Position numbers and translations under genes: made by a program
In this document: in pieces, positions 26,061 through 34,921 of the stretch
Layout: each line of letters begins with the position of its first letter
How positions within the stretch are numbered: the first letter of the stretch is position 1
Assembly: GCA_004554425.1 (NCBI GenBank)
Contig: SFMI01000013.1
Coordinates: forward strand, 1-47,698
DNA: 47,698 nt
Source: Candidatus Saccharimonadota bacterium
GTDB taxonomy: Bacteria; Eremiobacterota; Xenobia; Xenobiales; Xenobiaceae
Direction: 5' to 3'
Notes under the pieces: generated by a model
The model's input: the letters and a program-made list of their open reading frames with translations, nothing else
What the model was told of the DNA's origin: nothing
Database searches by the model: none

Positions 26061-26089
26061 ATACTAATGCACTCCCCCGCCTTTGTCAA
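26061..26089 (-). promoter_or_regulatory. sigma70 promoter of pilA
   Basis: On the minus strand a perfect TTGACA (template 26084-26089) is followed after exactly 17 bp by TAGTAT (template 26061-26066). This predicts a start near 26054 and a leader of ~75 nt before the pilA ATG. The promoter lies between the terminator of the pilB-T-C run and pilA. Confidence 0.75.
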
Positions 26090-26130
26090 CCTTGCATAAT
26101 TGATTATGGGTCTAATTTAACAATTTTTAC

Positions 26131-26197
26131 AAAAAAGCAAAAGTTGGAAAAATTCCCACCAATTCGGCGATCTTTTAAAGGAATTCTTCCAACTTTT
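26131..26197 (-). terminator. terminator downstream of pilC
   Basis: A long stem pairs AAAAGTTGGAA (template 26187-26197) with TTCCAACTTTT (template 26139-26149), extended by AATTCC/GGAATT inside. On the minus strand it is followed by GCTTTTTTTG. It closes the pilB-pilT-pilC transcription unit ahead of the pilA promoter. Confidence 0.8.
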
Positions 26198-26253
26198 GAA
26201 ATCGGCTATGCCTACATGCTACACATAGACATATATAAGTTTTTTTTAACGAC

Positions 26254-27483
26254 CTAAGCCATACTTCCAACCAGCTGATAAAGAGGCAAGAATACGGAAA
26301 TAACGATAAAGCCTACAATACCACCCATACCGACAATCATGATAGGCTCTAACATGGAAGTCAGGGAGGAGAGCAAGTAGTCAACTTCTGTATCATAGAA
26401 GTCGGCAATCTTGGAAAGCATAGCGTCCAAGTTACCAGTTTCTTCACCTACAGCTACCATCTGAGTAACCATGGGAGGGAACATACCGGAAGCCCCCAAA
26501 GGAGAGGCGATACTTTCACCCTCGCGGATACTGTCTCTGATTCGAGTTACGGTAGCGGCAATTACTTCATTACCAGAGGCCTTACCTACAATTTCCAAAG
26601 ATTGCATAATAGGCACACCGGAAGAGAGCAAAGTACCCAACGTACGGCAGAAACGTGAAATGGCCACTTTTTTGTTCAACAAGCCGAAAACAGGCAAGTT
26701 GAGTTTGAGTTGGTCGAATTGCTTACGTCCAGCCGGAGTCTCGATATACTTCTTGATGAGCACAACACAAACGCCGCCACCCAAGAAGAAGCAAGCCAAG
26801 AAAATAGGATTACGGGCCAACTTAGTAACACCGATCAAAATTCTTGTAGGCAAAGGCAATTGTAAGTTCATACCTTCGAAGAGAGATACGAACGTAGGCA
26901 AGATGTAAGTAACTAAGAAGAACACAATACCCATGGCCATAACCAAAATAACCACAGGGTACGTCAGAGCAGCTTTCACCTTTTTCTTTAAGGCGAAGTC
27001 TTTCTCCATGAAGCCGGCCAAACGCTCTAATACTTCATCGAGCACACCACCCATCTCACCAGCTTTCACCATACTGTAGTACAGTGTGGAGAAAACATCG
27101 GGATGTTTTTGCAGAGCGCTCGATAAAGTAGAGCCGCCTTCCACGTCGCGTCTAACTTGGACGAGAGTTTGTTGCAATTTCTTGTCTTCAGTTTGCTCAG
27201 ACAAAATGTCAAGGCAACGAACCATTGCCAAGCCGGCGTTAATCATCGTGGCGAACTGTCTACTGAAAACCGTAAGCGCCTGCTCGTCGACTTTCTTCAT
27301 ATTCTGGAGCCAGCCAAGGATATCCCCATCGGCAGCGCTTCCAGATCGCTGTTCCATCTTTACGATGGTCATCTTCATGTCCTGTTGGACGATCTTTTGG
27401 GCCGCTCTGATATTGGGAGCTTCCAATTGGTCTTTTCTAATCTGACCCTCTTGATCACGTGCTTCGTATACGAAGACAGGCAT
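26254..27483 (-). CDS. pilC: type IV pilus inner-membrane platform protein PilC
   Basis: The 409 residues show the duplicated GspF/PilC domain: FSRQFATMINAGLAMVRCL in the first half and FCRTLGTLLSSGVPIMQSL in the second. Three hydrophobic segments are visible (VILVMAMGIVFFLVTYILPT, FLACFFLGGGVCVVLI, and IMIVGMGGIVGFIVISVFLP). PilC couples the PilB and PilT motors to pilin insertion. AGGAGG lies ten bases before the ATG. The N-terminal MPVFVYEARDQEGQ is typical of the family. A tiny ORF lies 44 bp upstream. Confidence 0.93.
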   Translation of the reverse strand: MPVFVYEARDQEGQIRKDQLEAPNIRAAQKIVQQDMKMTIVKMEQRSGSAADGDILGWLQNMKKVDEQALTVFSRQFATMINAGLAMVRCLDILSEQTEDKKLQQTLVQVRRDVEGGSTLSSALQKHPDVFSTLYYSMVKAGEMGGVLDEVLERLAGFMEKDFALKKKVKAALTYPVVILVMAMGIVFFLVTYILPTFVSLFEGMNLQLPLPTRILIGVTKLARNPIFLACFFLGGGVCVVLIKKYIETPAGRKQFDQLKLNLPVFGLLNKKVAISRFCRTLGTLLSSGVPIMQSLEIVGKASGNEVIAATVTRIRDSIREGESIASPLGASGMFPPMVTQMVAVGEETGNLDAMLSKIADFYDTEVDYLLSSLTSMLEPIMIVGMGGIVGFIVISVFLPLYQLVGSMA

Positions 27484-27526
27484 TGGCGCCTAACCTCCTT
27501 GCAACAACTCTCTTTTCAACAAAAAA

Positions 27527-27592
27527 CTAGATACGAGACAAAGAACCGACAAGAATGCACATAACGGGCACGAGCCACCAAATAGCTGACAT
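27527..27592 (-). CDS. 21-residue hydrophobic microprotein between pilT and pilC
   Basis: An ATG (template 27590-27592) lies eight bases after a perfect AGGAGG (template 27601-27606). The frame reads MSAIWWLVPV... and ends with TAG at 27527, giving 21 residues. They are mostly hydrophobic, with a Trp pair near the start and an Arg near the end, as expected for a single short membrane segment. It sits 44 bp upstream of the pilC start, which has its own AGGAGG. The ribosome site is as good as those of the pil genes around it. I recognise no family. Its role might be regulation or assembly of PilC or the motor, but that is inference. Confidence 0.55.
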   Translation of the reverse strand: MSAIWWLVPVMCILVGSLSRI

Positions 27593-27677
27593 AGCGAACA
27601 CCTCCTGTTTATCTCTCAGTCACCCTCATAAAAGAGCGACTGTCCCAATTACACAATTTTCGTTCATTCGATAAGAG

Positions 27678-27715
27678 AGCCAGAATCCTTCCTATAAATA
27701 GGAAGGAGACTGGCT
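27678..27715 (-). other. long intercistronic hairpin after pilT, without U-tract
   Basis: The stem pairs AGCCAG with CTGGCT and, after a 2-base internal loop, TCCTTCCTA with TAGGAAGGA, closing on a 4-base loop. The next bases on the minus strand are CTCTTATCG, so there is no terminator T-run. It begins 7 bp after the pilT stop. It may stabilise the 3' end of the pilB-T mRNA or set the ratio of pilT to pilC. Confidence 0.6.
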
Positions 27716-27722
27716 GTAGCTA

Positions 27723-28814
27723 CTACTTGCGATTGGCGCTCTCAATCATGCGACGCAAATCATCGGCATGAGTAGTGTGATTAAGAGCCTCTTCCATAGT
27801 AATTTGCTTCGTGTTGTACAAATCGAGAAGAGCTTGTTCCATAGTTTGCATACCATGCTTAGAGCCAGTTTGGATAGCGTTGTAAATTTGGTGGCTCTTA
27901 CCTTCACGAATAAGGTTACGCACAGCAGAAGTAGTAATCATAACTTCTACGGCAGGGACGCGGCCTTTGCCAGAAGCGTGAGGAATCAACTGCTGAGAGA
28001 AGACGCCTTCGAGTACAGAAGCCAACTGAATGCGGATTTGCTGCTGCTGGTGAGGAGGGAATACGTCCACAATACGGTCTACAGTTTGAGAAGCATCGCA
28101 AGTATGCAAAGTGGAGAAGACCAAGTGTCCTGTTTCAGCAGCGGTCAAAGTACCGGCCATAGTATCTAAGTCACGCATCTCACCGACCAAAATAACGTCG
28201 GGGTCTTCACGCAAGGAAGAGCGCAAAGCGTTGGCCCAGCTCATAGTATCTTGACCCAACTCACGCTGGTTAATCATGGACTTCTTGTGGAAGTGTACGT
28301 ACTCGATGGGATCTTCGATAGTAAGGATATGGAAATTGTGCTCGGAGTTAATTAAGTCCAACATGCAAGCCAAAGTGGTGGATTTACCCTGGCCAGTAGC
28401 ACCAGTAACCAAAATAAGTCCTTGAGGGCTGCGTACCATGTCTTCAATAACAGGAGGCAAATTTAACTCAGCGCGAGAGGGGATCACGCTGGAAATTGCA
28501 CGCAGAGTAGCGCCTACATTGCCGCGCTGCTTAAAAACGTTGACACGGAAACGACCGTAATCGCGTACGCCGTGAGAGCAGTCCAATTCCCAAGTCTTTT
28601 CGAACTTTTCTTTCTGACGCTCGTTCAGAATACTGTAAATCAAGCGCTTGCTGTCATCTGACACCAAACGGGGCAGTTCGGTGGGAGTAAGCTTGCCGCT
28701 GATACGCAGGATAGGAGGCAGACCTACAGACAGATGCAAGTCGGAAGCGCCCTTCTCAACGGTAAGTTTAAGCAAGTCGTCCATGGTGTAGCGGAACGTA
28801 GATGCTACTGACAT
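27723..28814 (-). CDS. pilT: type IV pilus retraction ATPase PilT
   Basis: PilT is the hexameric cytoplasmic ATPase that depolymerises the pilus. The 363-residue protein has the PAS-like N-domain (KGASDLHLSVGLPPILRISG), Walker A as GATGQGKSTT, the Asp box (TIEDPIEYVH), Walker B (PDVILVGEMRD), the His box (TGHLVFSTLHT) and the PilT-specific AVRNLIREGK helix needed for retraction. The Walker A has Ala and Gln where GPTGSGKST is more usual, but the lysine and Ser/Thr are intact. GGAGG lies seven bases before the ATG at 28814. Confidence 0.95.
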   Translation of the reverse strand: MSVASTFRYTMDDLLKLTVEKGASDLHLSVGLPPILRISGKLTPTELPRLVSDDSKRLIYSILNERQKEKFEKTWELDCSHGVRDYGRFRVNVFKQRGNVGATLRAISSVIPSRAELNLPPVIEDMVRSPQGLILVTGATGQGKSTTLACMLDLINSEHNFHILTIEDPIEYVHFHKKSMINQRELGQDTMSWANALRSSLREDPDVILVGEMRDLDTMAGTLTAAETGHLVFSTLHTCDASQTVDRIVDVFPPHQQQQIRIQLASVLEGVFSQQLIPHASGKGRVPAVEVMITTSAVRNLIREGKSHQIYNAIQTGSKHGMQTMEQALLDLYNTKQITMEEALNHTTHADDLRRMIESANRK

Positions 28815-29048
28815 ATTGTGACCTCCAGGTATTGAGCTTTAGTCTGTGAACTAAAAAAACCGCTTTACATTTCGAGCAAAAATTCTGAGCTGACAGACAT
28901 TCAGCTCGACACTGCGCCCCTCCCCCCTTCAACTAAAGTGAGCAGCCAGCGCTTTGCAATACGGTACAAAAAAATTGATAAACAGCGCTAAACGGCTTGG
29001 CCTGACAAAAGATTCAGGCGCAAGCCCAAAAAGCACCTCACAACGAAG

Positions 29049-30791
29049 TTAGAAATCGCCGGAACTTTCTACGTAAACTACACGCAAACTCTCTTCCATT
29101 GAAGTGACGCCGGAAAGTACTTTGGCCAAAGCGTCATCTTGCATAGTACGCATACCTTCTTCGATAGCGGCTTGCTTAATTTCGGCGGTAGAACTGCGGT
29201 GCAAAATGAGAGCACGTACGCGGTCTGTAATAGTAAGGATTTCGTGAATACCAGTACGGCCGCGATAACCTGTCATTTTGCAATTGTCACAACCACGGCC
29301 GCGATAGAAGTTGATAGTAGTATCGGAGTACATGGAAAGACCGAAACGACGCACAGCCTCAGGAGTAGGCTCATAAGGTTCTTTGCAATTGGGACAAATC
29401 GTTCGAGCCAAGCGCTGGCCAAGCACACCGATTACAGAAGAGGCTACCAAGAAGGGTTCTACGCCCATTTCAACCAGACGTGAAATAGCACCGGAAGCGT
29501 CGTTGGTGTGCAAAGTAGAAAGCACTAAGTGACCGGTCAAAGCGGCTTCTACAGCAATTCGAGCCGTTTCGGTGTCTCGAATCTCACCGACCATGATGAT
29601 GTCGGGGTCTTGACGAAGGAAGGCGCGCAAAGCTGAAGCAAAAGTCAAGTCGGCTTTATTGTTTACTTGAACTTGGTTGATACCGGGTAACTGATACTCT
29701 ACAGGGTCTTCAATAGTAAGAATATTAGTCAAACCAGTATTAAGTTTATTTAAGCAAGAGTAAAGAGTGGTTGATTTACCAGAACCTGTAGGGCCGGTAA
29801 CCAGAATCATACCATAAGGTTTTTCTACGACATCTTCAAACATACGCTGGTTGATATCGGAGAAACCTAACTTATTCAGACCAAGCATTACAGAGCCGCG
29901 GTCCAAAATACGCATTACAACTTTTTCACCGTGAATACAAGGCACGGTAGAAACACGCAAGTCGAATTCGCGACCATCGTGGCGCAAGTGGATTTTACCG
30001 TCTTGAGGGATACGGCGTTCGGCAATGTCCATATTGGACATAATTTTAATACGAGAGACCATAGGAGCCTGGATGTGCTTAGGCGGACTCATTACATCAT
30101 GCAATACACCGTCTACACGATAGCGCACTTTTACGTTGCGGGCTTCAGGCTCAATGTGAATGTCGGAAGCTTTATCGTTAATAGCTTGAGAAATGATCAA
30201 GTTTACAACGCGGACAATAGGCGCCTCGTCAACCATTTCTTTGAGCTTGTTAATATCAATCTCGTTCTCTTCGATATCGTCTTCAACTTCCATAGCATCG
30301 CCGAAATCGGTATCAACCAAATCTTTGACGGCGTCATCCACAGCCACCATATCAGTAGTGCCGAACATGGTGCTAATAGCTTTTTTAATAGCATCTTCGG
30401 TAGCAATTACAGGTTTAATATCAAAGCCGGTAATTAAACGGATATCGTCTATAGCCAACACGTTAAGTGGATCGACCATAGCTAAAGTGAGCTTGTTGTC
30501 ACGCTGCTCAACAGGAATGACGTTATAGCGCTTGGCTAAATGCTCTGGGATTGATTTTACTAGTTCGGCATCTAGAGCTTTTCCGTCTAAATCTACGAAA
30601 GCTACATTCATAGCCTTGCCTAGAGATTCGACGATGTCCTTATCGGTAACAAAACCTTTAGCGACTAAAACCTTTTGCAAAGGCTCTTTGGTACTCTCAG
30701 CCTGAGCTTTGGCTTTTTCCAACTGACGTTGGGTAATAAAGCCTTCTTTTACCAGCATAGCCCCAATTTCTTCTGGACTCTTGTTAACCAT
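29049..30791 (-). CDS. pilB: type IV pilus extension ATPase PilB
   Basis: PilB powers pilus polymerisation. The protein has an N-terminal T2SSE_N/MshEN-type domain (EEIGAMLVKEGFITQRQLEKA), which in relatives can bind c-di-GMP, and a T2SSE core: SDIHIEPE, Walker A GPTGSGKSTT, TIEDPVEYQLPG, Walker B DIIMVGEIRD, TGHLVLSTLHT, and a zinc-binding CPNC...CDNC pair. I prefer the ATG at 30791 (MVNKSPEEIG) with GGAG about ten bases upstream, rather than the TTG-led extension to 30821. It is the first gene of the pilus locus, 230 bp upstream of pilT. Confidence 0.94.
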   Translation of the reverse strand: MVNKSPEEIGAMLVKEGFITQRQLEKAKAQAESTKEPLQKVLVAKGFVTDKDIVESLGKAMNVAFVDLDGKALDAELVKSIPEHLAKRYNVIPVEQRDNKLTLAMVDPLNVLAIDDIRLITGFDIKPVIATEDAIKKAISTMFGTTDMVAVDDAVKDLVDTDFGDAMEVEDDIEENEIDINKLKEMVDEAPIVRVVNLIISQAINDKASDIHIEPEARNVKVRYRVDGVLHDVMSPPKHIQAPMVSRIKIMSNMDIAERRIPQDGKIHLRHDGREFDLRVSTVPCIHGEKVVMRILDRGSVMLGLNKLGFSDINQRMFEDVVEKPYGMILVTGPTGSGKSTTLYSCLNKLNTGLTNILTIEDPVEYQLPGINQVQVNNKADLTFASALRAFLRQDPDIIMVGEIRDTETARIAVEAALTGHLVLSTLHTNDASGAISRLVEMGVEPFLVASSVIGVLGQRLARTICPNCKEPYEPTPEAVRRFGLSMYSDTTINFYRGRGCDNCKMTGYRGRTGIHEILTITDRVRALILHRSSTAEIKQAAIEEGMRTMQDDALAKVLSGVTSMEESLRVVYVESSGDF

Positions 30792-30940
30792 CCCAAACTC
30801 ACTCCGTTGCAAGCATTTCACTCGACGCGAACATCATTTCTTCGCAAAAACGGAAAAAATTACACGCCAACTGGGTAAAACTGCTTCAAGCAAAATCGGC
30901 TTTTATCCTGTCTATATGGGCGAATAATTAAACTCAACAA

Positions 30941-30980
30941 AAAAAAAACCGTTCGCCTAGCATAAGCGCGACAAACAGTT
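30941..30980 (-). terminator. imperfect terminator downstream of udk
   Basis: On the minus strand AACTGTTTGTCGC pairs imperfectly with GCGAACGGTT, which is followed by a run of about ten T residues. It lies ~30 bp past the udk stop and upstream of pilB. Confidence 0.65.
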
Positions 30981-31007
30981 TTTTTACAATAATGTTTCCA
31001 AAAATGT

Positions 31008-31766
31008 TTAAGCTTCGTTCTCTTCTTGAGCTAAATAGTTGACCCTCGGAGGCAAACTGGCTTTAGCTCGCTCAACTACTTGCTCAATCCAAGCCCTAAC
31101 CATGCCGATAGCTACAGCGTTGGAGCCTCCCTCAGGAATGATAATATTGGCATAACGCTTGGTGGGCTCAGTATAAAGCATATGCATAGGACGAACCACT
31201 TTTTGGTATTGCTCAATTACTTCATTCAGACTGCGACCGCGCTCCATAATATCTCGACGCAAACGGCGGATAAAGCGCACATCGGCGTCAGTTTGCACAA
31301 AAATTTTAACATCCATGCGCTCACGTAATCTGGGATCGGCCAAAGCCAAAATGCCTTCAACGATTAAAATATGGGCCGGCTTAATAAGCTTAGTTTCTTT
31401 GCAACGCGTATGTGAAATAAAAGAATAAACTGGCTGGTTTACTTCTTCGCCACGGCGCAAAGCATCTAAGTGCTGAATCAGAAGATCATTATCATAAGCA
31501 TCTGGATGATCATAATTGGTCTTGGGGCGATCTTCCAGGGGAATATCGGACTGATCTTTATAATAAGAATCTTGAGCTATAACTTGGACTAAATGAGGCG
31601 GGTAGGACTCTTTTAACTTGCGGGCTACCGTCGTTTTACCAGATCCAGTGCCACCGGCAATACCAATAATCAGAGCAGCTCCTTTTACGCCTCCATTATC
31701 GTGACACTCACAATTGGTATTTCCTGATGTTGTTTTCGTGCTCTCTGAAGTTTTGTCCAAAGACAT
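31008..31766 (-). CDS. udk: uridine kinase
   Basis: Udk phosphorylates uridine and cytidine for pyrimidine salvage. The P-loop is GIAGGTGSGKTTVARKL, followed by AQDSYYKDQSDIPLEDR and NYDHPDAYD (nucleoside-binding region), VEGILALADPRLRERMD and the lid region RRLRRDIMERGRSLNEVI. The first ~28 residues are a polar extension not usual in the family. The ATG at 31766 has AAGGAG nine bases upstream, so the gene overlaps the 3' end of mltG by 59 bp in another frame. Both C- and N-terminal sequences look genuine, so the overlap is real rather than a misplaced start. Confidence 0.92.
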   Translation of the reverse strand: MSLDKTSESTKTTSGNTNCECHDNGGVKGAALIIGIAGGTGSGKTTVARKLKESYPPHLVQVIAQDSYYKDQSDIPLEDRPKTNYDHPDAYDNDLLIQHLDALRRGEEVNQPVYSFISHTRCKETKLIKPAHILIVEGILALADPRLRERMDVKIFVQTDADVRFIRRLRRDIMERGRSLNEVIEQYQKVVRPMHMLYTEPTKRYANIIIPEGGSNAVAIGMVRAWIEQVVERAKASLPPRVNYLAQEENEA

Positions 31767-32700
31767 GACTCCCGTCTCCTTTCACGTCGTTGCGCACATA
31801 ATAGTAATAATGACTGTGGGTAGGACTGCAAGCCGCCTTTATAGATTCAATCCCGGGATTGCATATGGGGCCAACCGGCAGACCGGCATATTTGTAAGTA
31901 TTATAAGGAGAATCTATCTCCAAATCTTTATAAAGTAAAAACTCCTTTTGGTAGCCAAGAGCAAATTGTACGGTAGCATCACATTCAAGCTTCATACCAT
32001 CATTGAGTCTGTTAATATACACACCAGCAATAATAGGACGCTCAGAAGCTACTTGCGCCTCCCTTTCTACTAAAGAAGCCAAGATAATAGTATCGTGCAA
32101 AGAAAGAGGAGATTGGGCATTATGATAAGGCAGGGCCAATTCTTTAAAGCGCTCGGCAGCCGTTTTTACCAAAAATTCCACATCACAGTCCAAAGGCAAT
32201 GTGTAAGTATCGGGCAAAAAATAACCTTCCATATTATCAGGGAAAATTGCTCCGTATCTTTTGCCCTGTGTAGTAGTTAAATGTAAAAATTCGGCAGCTG
32301 TGCCAATCTTATTTTTTTCGACTATAGCGGCACACTCTTTAAGCGTAAGCCCTTCCGGAAAAGTGACCGTTTTGGAAGCGGTACGCCCTTCTACGATTAG
32401 AGAGAGAATTTCTCTGGGGCTCATAGCAGCGCTTAAATTATAATAACCAGCTTTTATTAAGTGACCGTTTTTAAGGTAGCGTCCCCAGAACTCAAAAACA
32501 CGAGCCGAACGCAACAAACCACGCCGCTCCAAATCGGTGCCCAAGCTGCGCAAAGTTGATCCGGGCTCCACTTTATAAACAACAAGCTGAGCTTTTGCCT
32601 TTACAGGGCGATCAAACTCTTGAAATTTTTGATAAAAGCAACCACCAACAGCTGCCAAGCCGACTATACAAATCAGCAAAAATATCAAAAATTTCTTCAT
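31708..32700 (-). CDS. mltG: endolytic murein transglycosylase MltG
   Basis: MltG cleaves nascent glycan strands at the inner membrane. The protein has an N-terminal membrane anchor (FLIFLLICIVGLAAVGGCF), a LysM-like segment (YKVEPGSTLRSLGTDLERRG), and the YceG catalytic domain with the Glu in SLVEREAQVASERP. The conserved ending runs SPYNTYKYAGLPVGPICNPG through SHVFGQNFREHENN. GAGGAG lies seven bases upstream of the ATG. Its 3' end overlaps udk. Confidence 0.93.
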   Translation of the reverse strand: MKKFLIFLLICIVGLAAVGGCFYQKFQEFDRPVKAKAQLVVYKVEPGSTLRSLGTDLERRGLLRSARVFEFWGRYLKNGHLIKAGYYNLSAAMSPREILSLIVEGRTASKTVTFPEGLTLKECAAIVEKNKIGTAAEFLHLTTTQGKRYGAIFPDNMEGYFLPDTYTLPLDCDVEFLVKTAAERFKELALPYHNAQSPLSLHDTIILASLVEREAQVASERPIIAGVYINRLNDGMKLECDATVQFALGYQKEFLLYKDLEIDSPYNTYKYAGLPVGPICNPGIESIKAACSPTHSHYYYYVRNDVKGDGSHVFGQNFREHENNIRKYQL

Positions 32701-32789
32701 AAATAGCTCCTCTTTCAGAAAGGATAGTCTATTGTAAACTTAAAGCGGGCAATCCTTGTGTAAAAACGGCGAAACCTGGGAACTGCTTT

Positions 32790-33236
32790 CTAAAAATCCC
32801 ACTCCGGAGGATCGAAATTGCTCGGTCTGCTCTGTTTATCCAACCAACTCTGCAGAATAATAACTGCAGCTACTTTGTCTACAGACTGGCGATGTTTTTT
32901 CTCTTTCATTCCGCCTTCCCGCATAGCTTGATGAGCCATAACGGTTGTTAAACGTTCGTCCATCATTTCGACAGGCACTTGTAAACGCTCACGCAGAATT
33001 TGGGCAAAAGCTTCACAAGCTTCCGCTCTTTCACCGCCTAAACGATCGGTACGATTGGGCAATCCTACTACCACGGTGCCAATAGAACGTTCTTCGACCA
33101 AACGGCGAATACGCCCAGGTAAACCGTCGCGATCGCGACCATCCCACACATCATACGGACTGGCGATCATTCCCATAGGATCGGAAATAGCTAATCCTAC
33201 TCTTCTATCCCCCAGATCAATGCCTAAAACTCTCAA
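32790..33236 (-). CDS. ruvX: RuvX/YqgF family nuclease (putative pre-16S rRNA/Holliday junction nuclease)
   Basis: This is an RNase H-fold protein of normal length (148 residues). It begins RVLGIDLGDRRVGLAISDP, with the catalytic Asp in GIDLG, and contains VVGLPNRTDRLGG, MDERLTTVMAHQ and DKVAAVIILQ. The family matures 16S rRNA ends and was named for a predicted Holliday-junction resolvase activity. It overlaps the 3' end of recO by 20 bp. Confidence 0.92.
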   Translation of the reverse strand: MRVLGIDLGDRRVGLAISDPMGMIASPYDVWDGRDRDGLPGRIRRLVEERSIGTVVVGLPNRTDRLGGERAEACEAFAQILRERLQVPVEMMDERLTTVMAHQAMREGGMKEKKHRQSVDKVAAVIILQSWLDKQSRPSNFDPPEWDF

Positions 33237-34014
33237 GACTTCTCTCCCCTATTTGTAATAAACGGCGCGATTTTAATGTTATGTGCCAATTCTGATAAAA
33301 ATGATTCCATAAAAGATATTCAGCTTCGGCATAGACAGCAGGCAAGTAGCGCTGCTGTAACGCTTCTGCCAAAGAGGTACTTATAAACTGTTTCCAAAGT
33401 GAAAATACCTCAGTACGTATTTCCGCTGCTTCCAAACGCCCAACAGCACAGTGTCCACAGAGCGCACCTCCAGCAGCAGAACTGAAACAAATTAAATCAT
33501 GCTTAGCTCCACACAAAGTGCATCTATCTAAATCCGGAGCCGAGCCCATAAGCTTAAGCAAATGCCACAAGACCCAAACAGAAACGGCAACCCCTTTACG
33601 CGGACAAGAACTCAAGTTGTCCAGAGCTTCTGCCAAAATAGCATAAAAGCGCTCACATTCAACAGGTTCAGCCACATAGCCACCTTCTTGTACTCCTGGA
33701 GCTACCGAAGCAAAAAGTTCTAATAAATAGCTACCCCAGCATAGACATTCGTAGTCGGCATAAAAAGCAGGCCGAACCTTTATAGTCTTGGCTTGAGTTA
33801 AACGAGCCAACGCACCGCGTCCTTTTACAAAAAAGCCCTCCAATTCTGTAAAAGGTTCGACTTTGCCACGCAACGAGCTATGCGGTTTATTTATTCCACT
33901 GCATACAGCGTCGATACGTCCTTTGTCGGAGCTGAGCAATAATACAACTTCAGAACTTTCGTTCAGGTGACGACGATGCAAAACTATACTTTTTGCGGAA
34001 AATAGTTCACCCAT
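33217..34014 (-). CDS. recO: DNA repair protein RecO
   Basis: RecO loads RecA on SSB-coated DNA with RecF/RecR. The N-terminal OB fold (KSIVLHRRHLNESSEVVLLLS, then GINKPHSSLRGKVEPFTELE) and the C-terminal helical part with a CTLC...CGHC zinc-type motif are visible. The ATG at 34014 and a TTG at 34026 are both possible; neither has a good ribosome site. Only ~16 bp separate the start from the terminator of deoC, so expression may rely on read-through. Confidence 0.88.
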   Translation of the reverse strand: MGELFSAKSIVLHRRHLNESSEVVLLLSSDKGRIDAVCSGINKPHSSLRGKVEPFTELEGFFVKGRGALARLTQAKTIKVRPAFYADYECLCWGSYLLELFASVAPGVQEGGYVAEPVECERFYAILAEALDNLSSCPRKGVAVSVWVLWHLLKLMGSAPDLDRCTLCGAKHDLICFSSAAGGALCGHCAVGRLEAAEIRTEVFSLWKQFISTSLAEALQQRYLPAVYAEAEYLLWNHFYQNWHITLKSRRLLQIGERSLESFRH

Positions 34015-34030
34015 AAGCTTTATCAAACAA

Positions 34031-34083
34031 AAAAAGCCAAACCTTAAAGCTGGTTAAGCTAACTCAATTTTAAGGCTCGGCTT
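34031..34083 (-). terminator. terminator downstream of deoC
   Basis: On the minus strand AAGCC and CCTTAAA pair with TTTAAGG and GGCTT around a 3-base internal mismatch; the loop is about 20 bases. It is followed by TTTTTTG. It sits between deoC and recO. Confidence 0.65.
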
Positions 34084-34100
34084 CATACTAAAAACAGAAC

Positions 34101-34784
34101 TTACATTTTGAAGTTGGGATCGCCTTGCATAATTTTAATAGAAGCGCTGGCGCCAATACGATTGGCTCCTGCTTCTACCAAAGCGACAGCACTTTCAAAG
34201 TCGTGAATACCGCCAGAAGCTTTAACGCCAATGTCTTTGCCCACAGTTTTGCGCATAAGAGCAACATGGTGGACAGTAGCGCCGCCAGGGCCGAAACCGG
34301 TAGAAGTTTTTACGAAGTCGGTGCCGCCCTTAACGGCTAAGCGACAAGCTCTTTCAACTTCTTCGTCGGTAAGCATGGCAGTTTCTAAAATGCATTTTAC
34401 TAAACGGCCGCCAGCAGCTTCTACTACAGCGCGGACATCTTTTTCTACAAATTCGTTATCACCGGCTTTTAAAGCACCGACATTGATAACCATATCAACT
34501 TCATCGGCACCATTAGCAATAGCGTCTCTGGTTTCACAAGCTTTGGCAAAGCTAGTAGTGGCTCCTAAAGGGAAGCCAATTACTGTGCAAACTTTTACGG
34601 AAGAACCGCGCAAAGCTTCGGCAGCAGTGCTGACCCAACCGGGATTGACACATACGGAAGCGAACTTATATTGGCGAGCTTCTTCACAAATTTTAATAAT
34701 CTGATCTTTTACGGCATCGGCCTTAAGAAGAGTATGGTCGATCATATCGCCAATCATGCGTCCAGTAATTTGTTTGTTTTCCAC
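34101..34784 (-). CDS. deoC: deoxyribose-phosphate aldolase
   Basis: DeoC splits 2-deoxyribose-5-phosphate into glyceraldehyde-3-phosphate and acetaldehyde. Family landmarks are IDHTLLKADA, ASVCVNPGWV, VCTVIGFPLGA, EVDMVINVGALK, and the Schiff-base Lys in DFVKTSTGFG, with a second Lys in GVKASGGI. I chose the GTG at 34784 because a perfect AGGAGG lies nine bases upstream (34794-34799); the ATG at 34808 is upstream of that ribosome site and has none of its own. Confidence 0.93.
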   Translation of the reverse strand: MENKQITGRMIGDMIDHTLLKADAVKDQIIKICEEARQYKFASVCVNPGWVSTAAEALRGSSVKVCTVIGFPLGATTSFAKACETRDAIANGADEVDMVINVGALKAGDNEFVEKDVRAVVEAAGGRLVKCILETAMLTDEEVERACRLAVKGGTDFVKTSTGFGPGGATVHHVALMRKTVGKDIGVKASGGIHDFESAVALVEAGANRIGASASIKIMQGDPNFKM

Positions 34785-34921
34785 TTGACACTGCCTCCTG
34801 CGCCCCATGAGACGCGGTAAATATAATTCTTATCTGCAGCCCGGCCACAGACAAAAATCTTCTAGATTTTACGCTAAAAAACTTATCAAGCCTGCCTAGC
34901 CGAGGACAAGCCCTCAAAACT

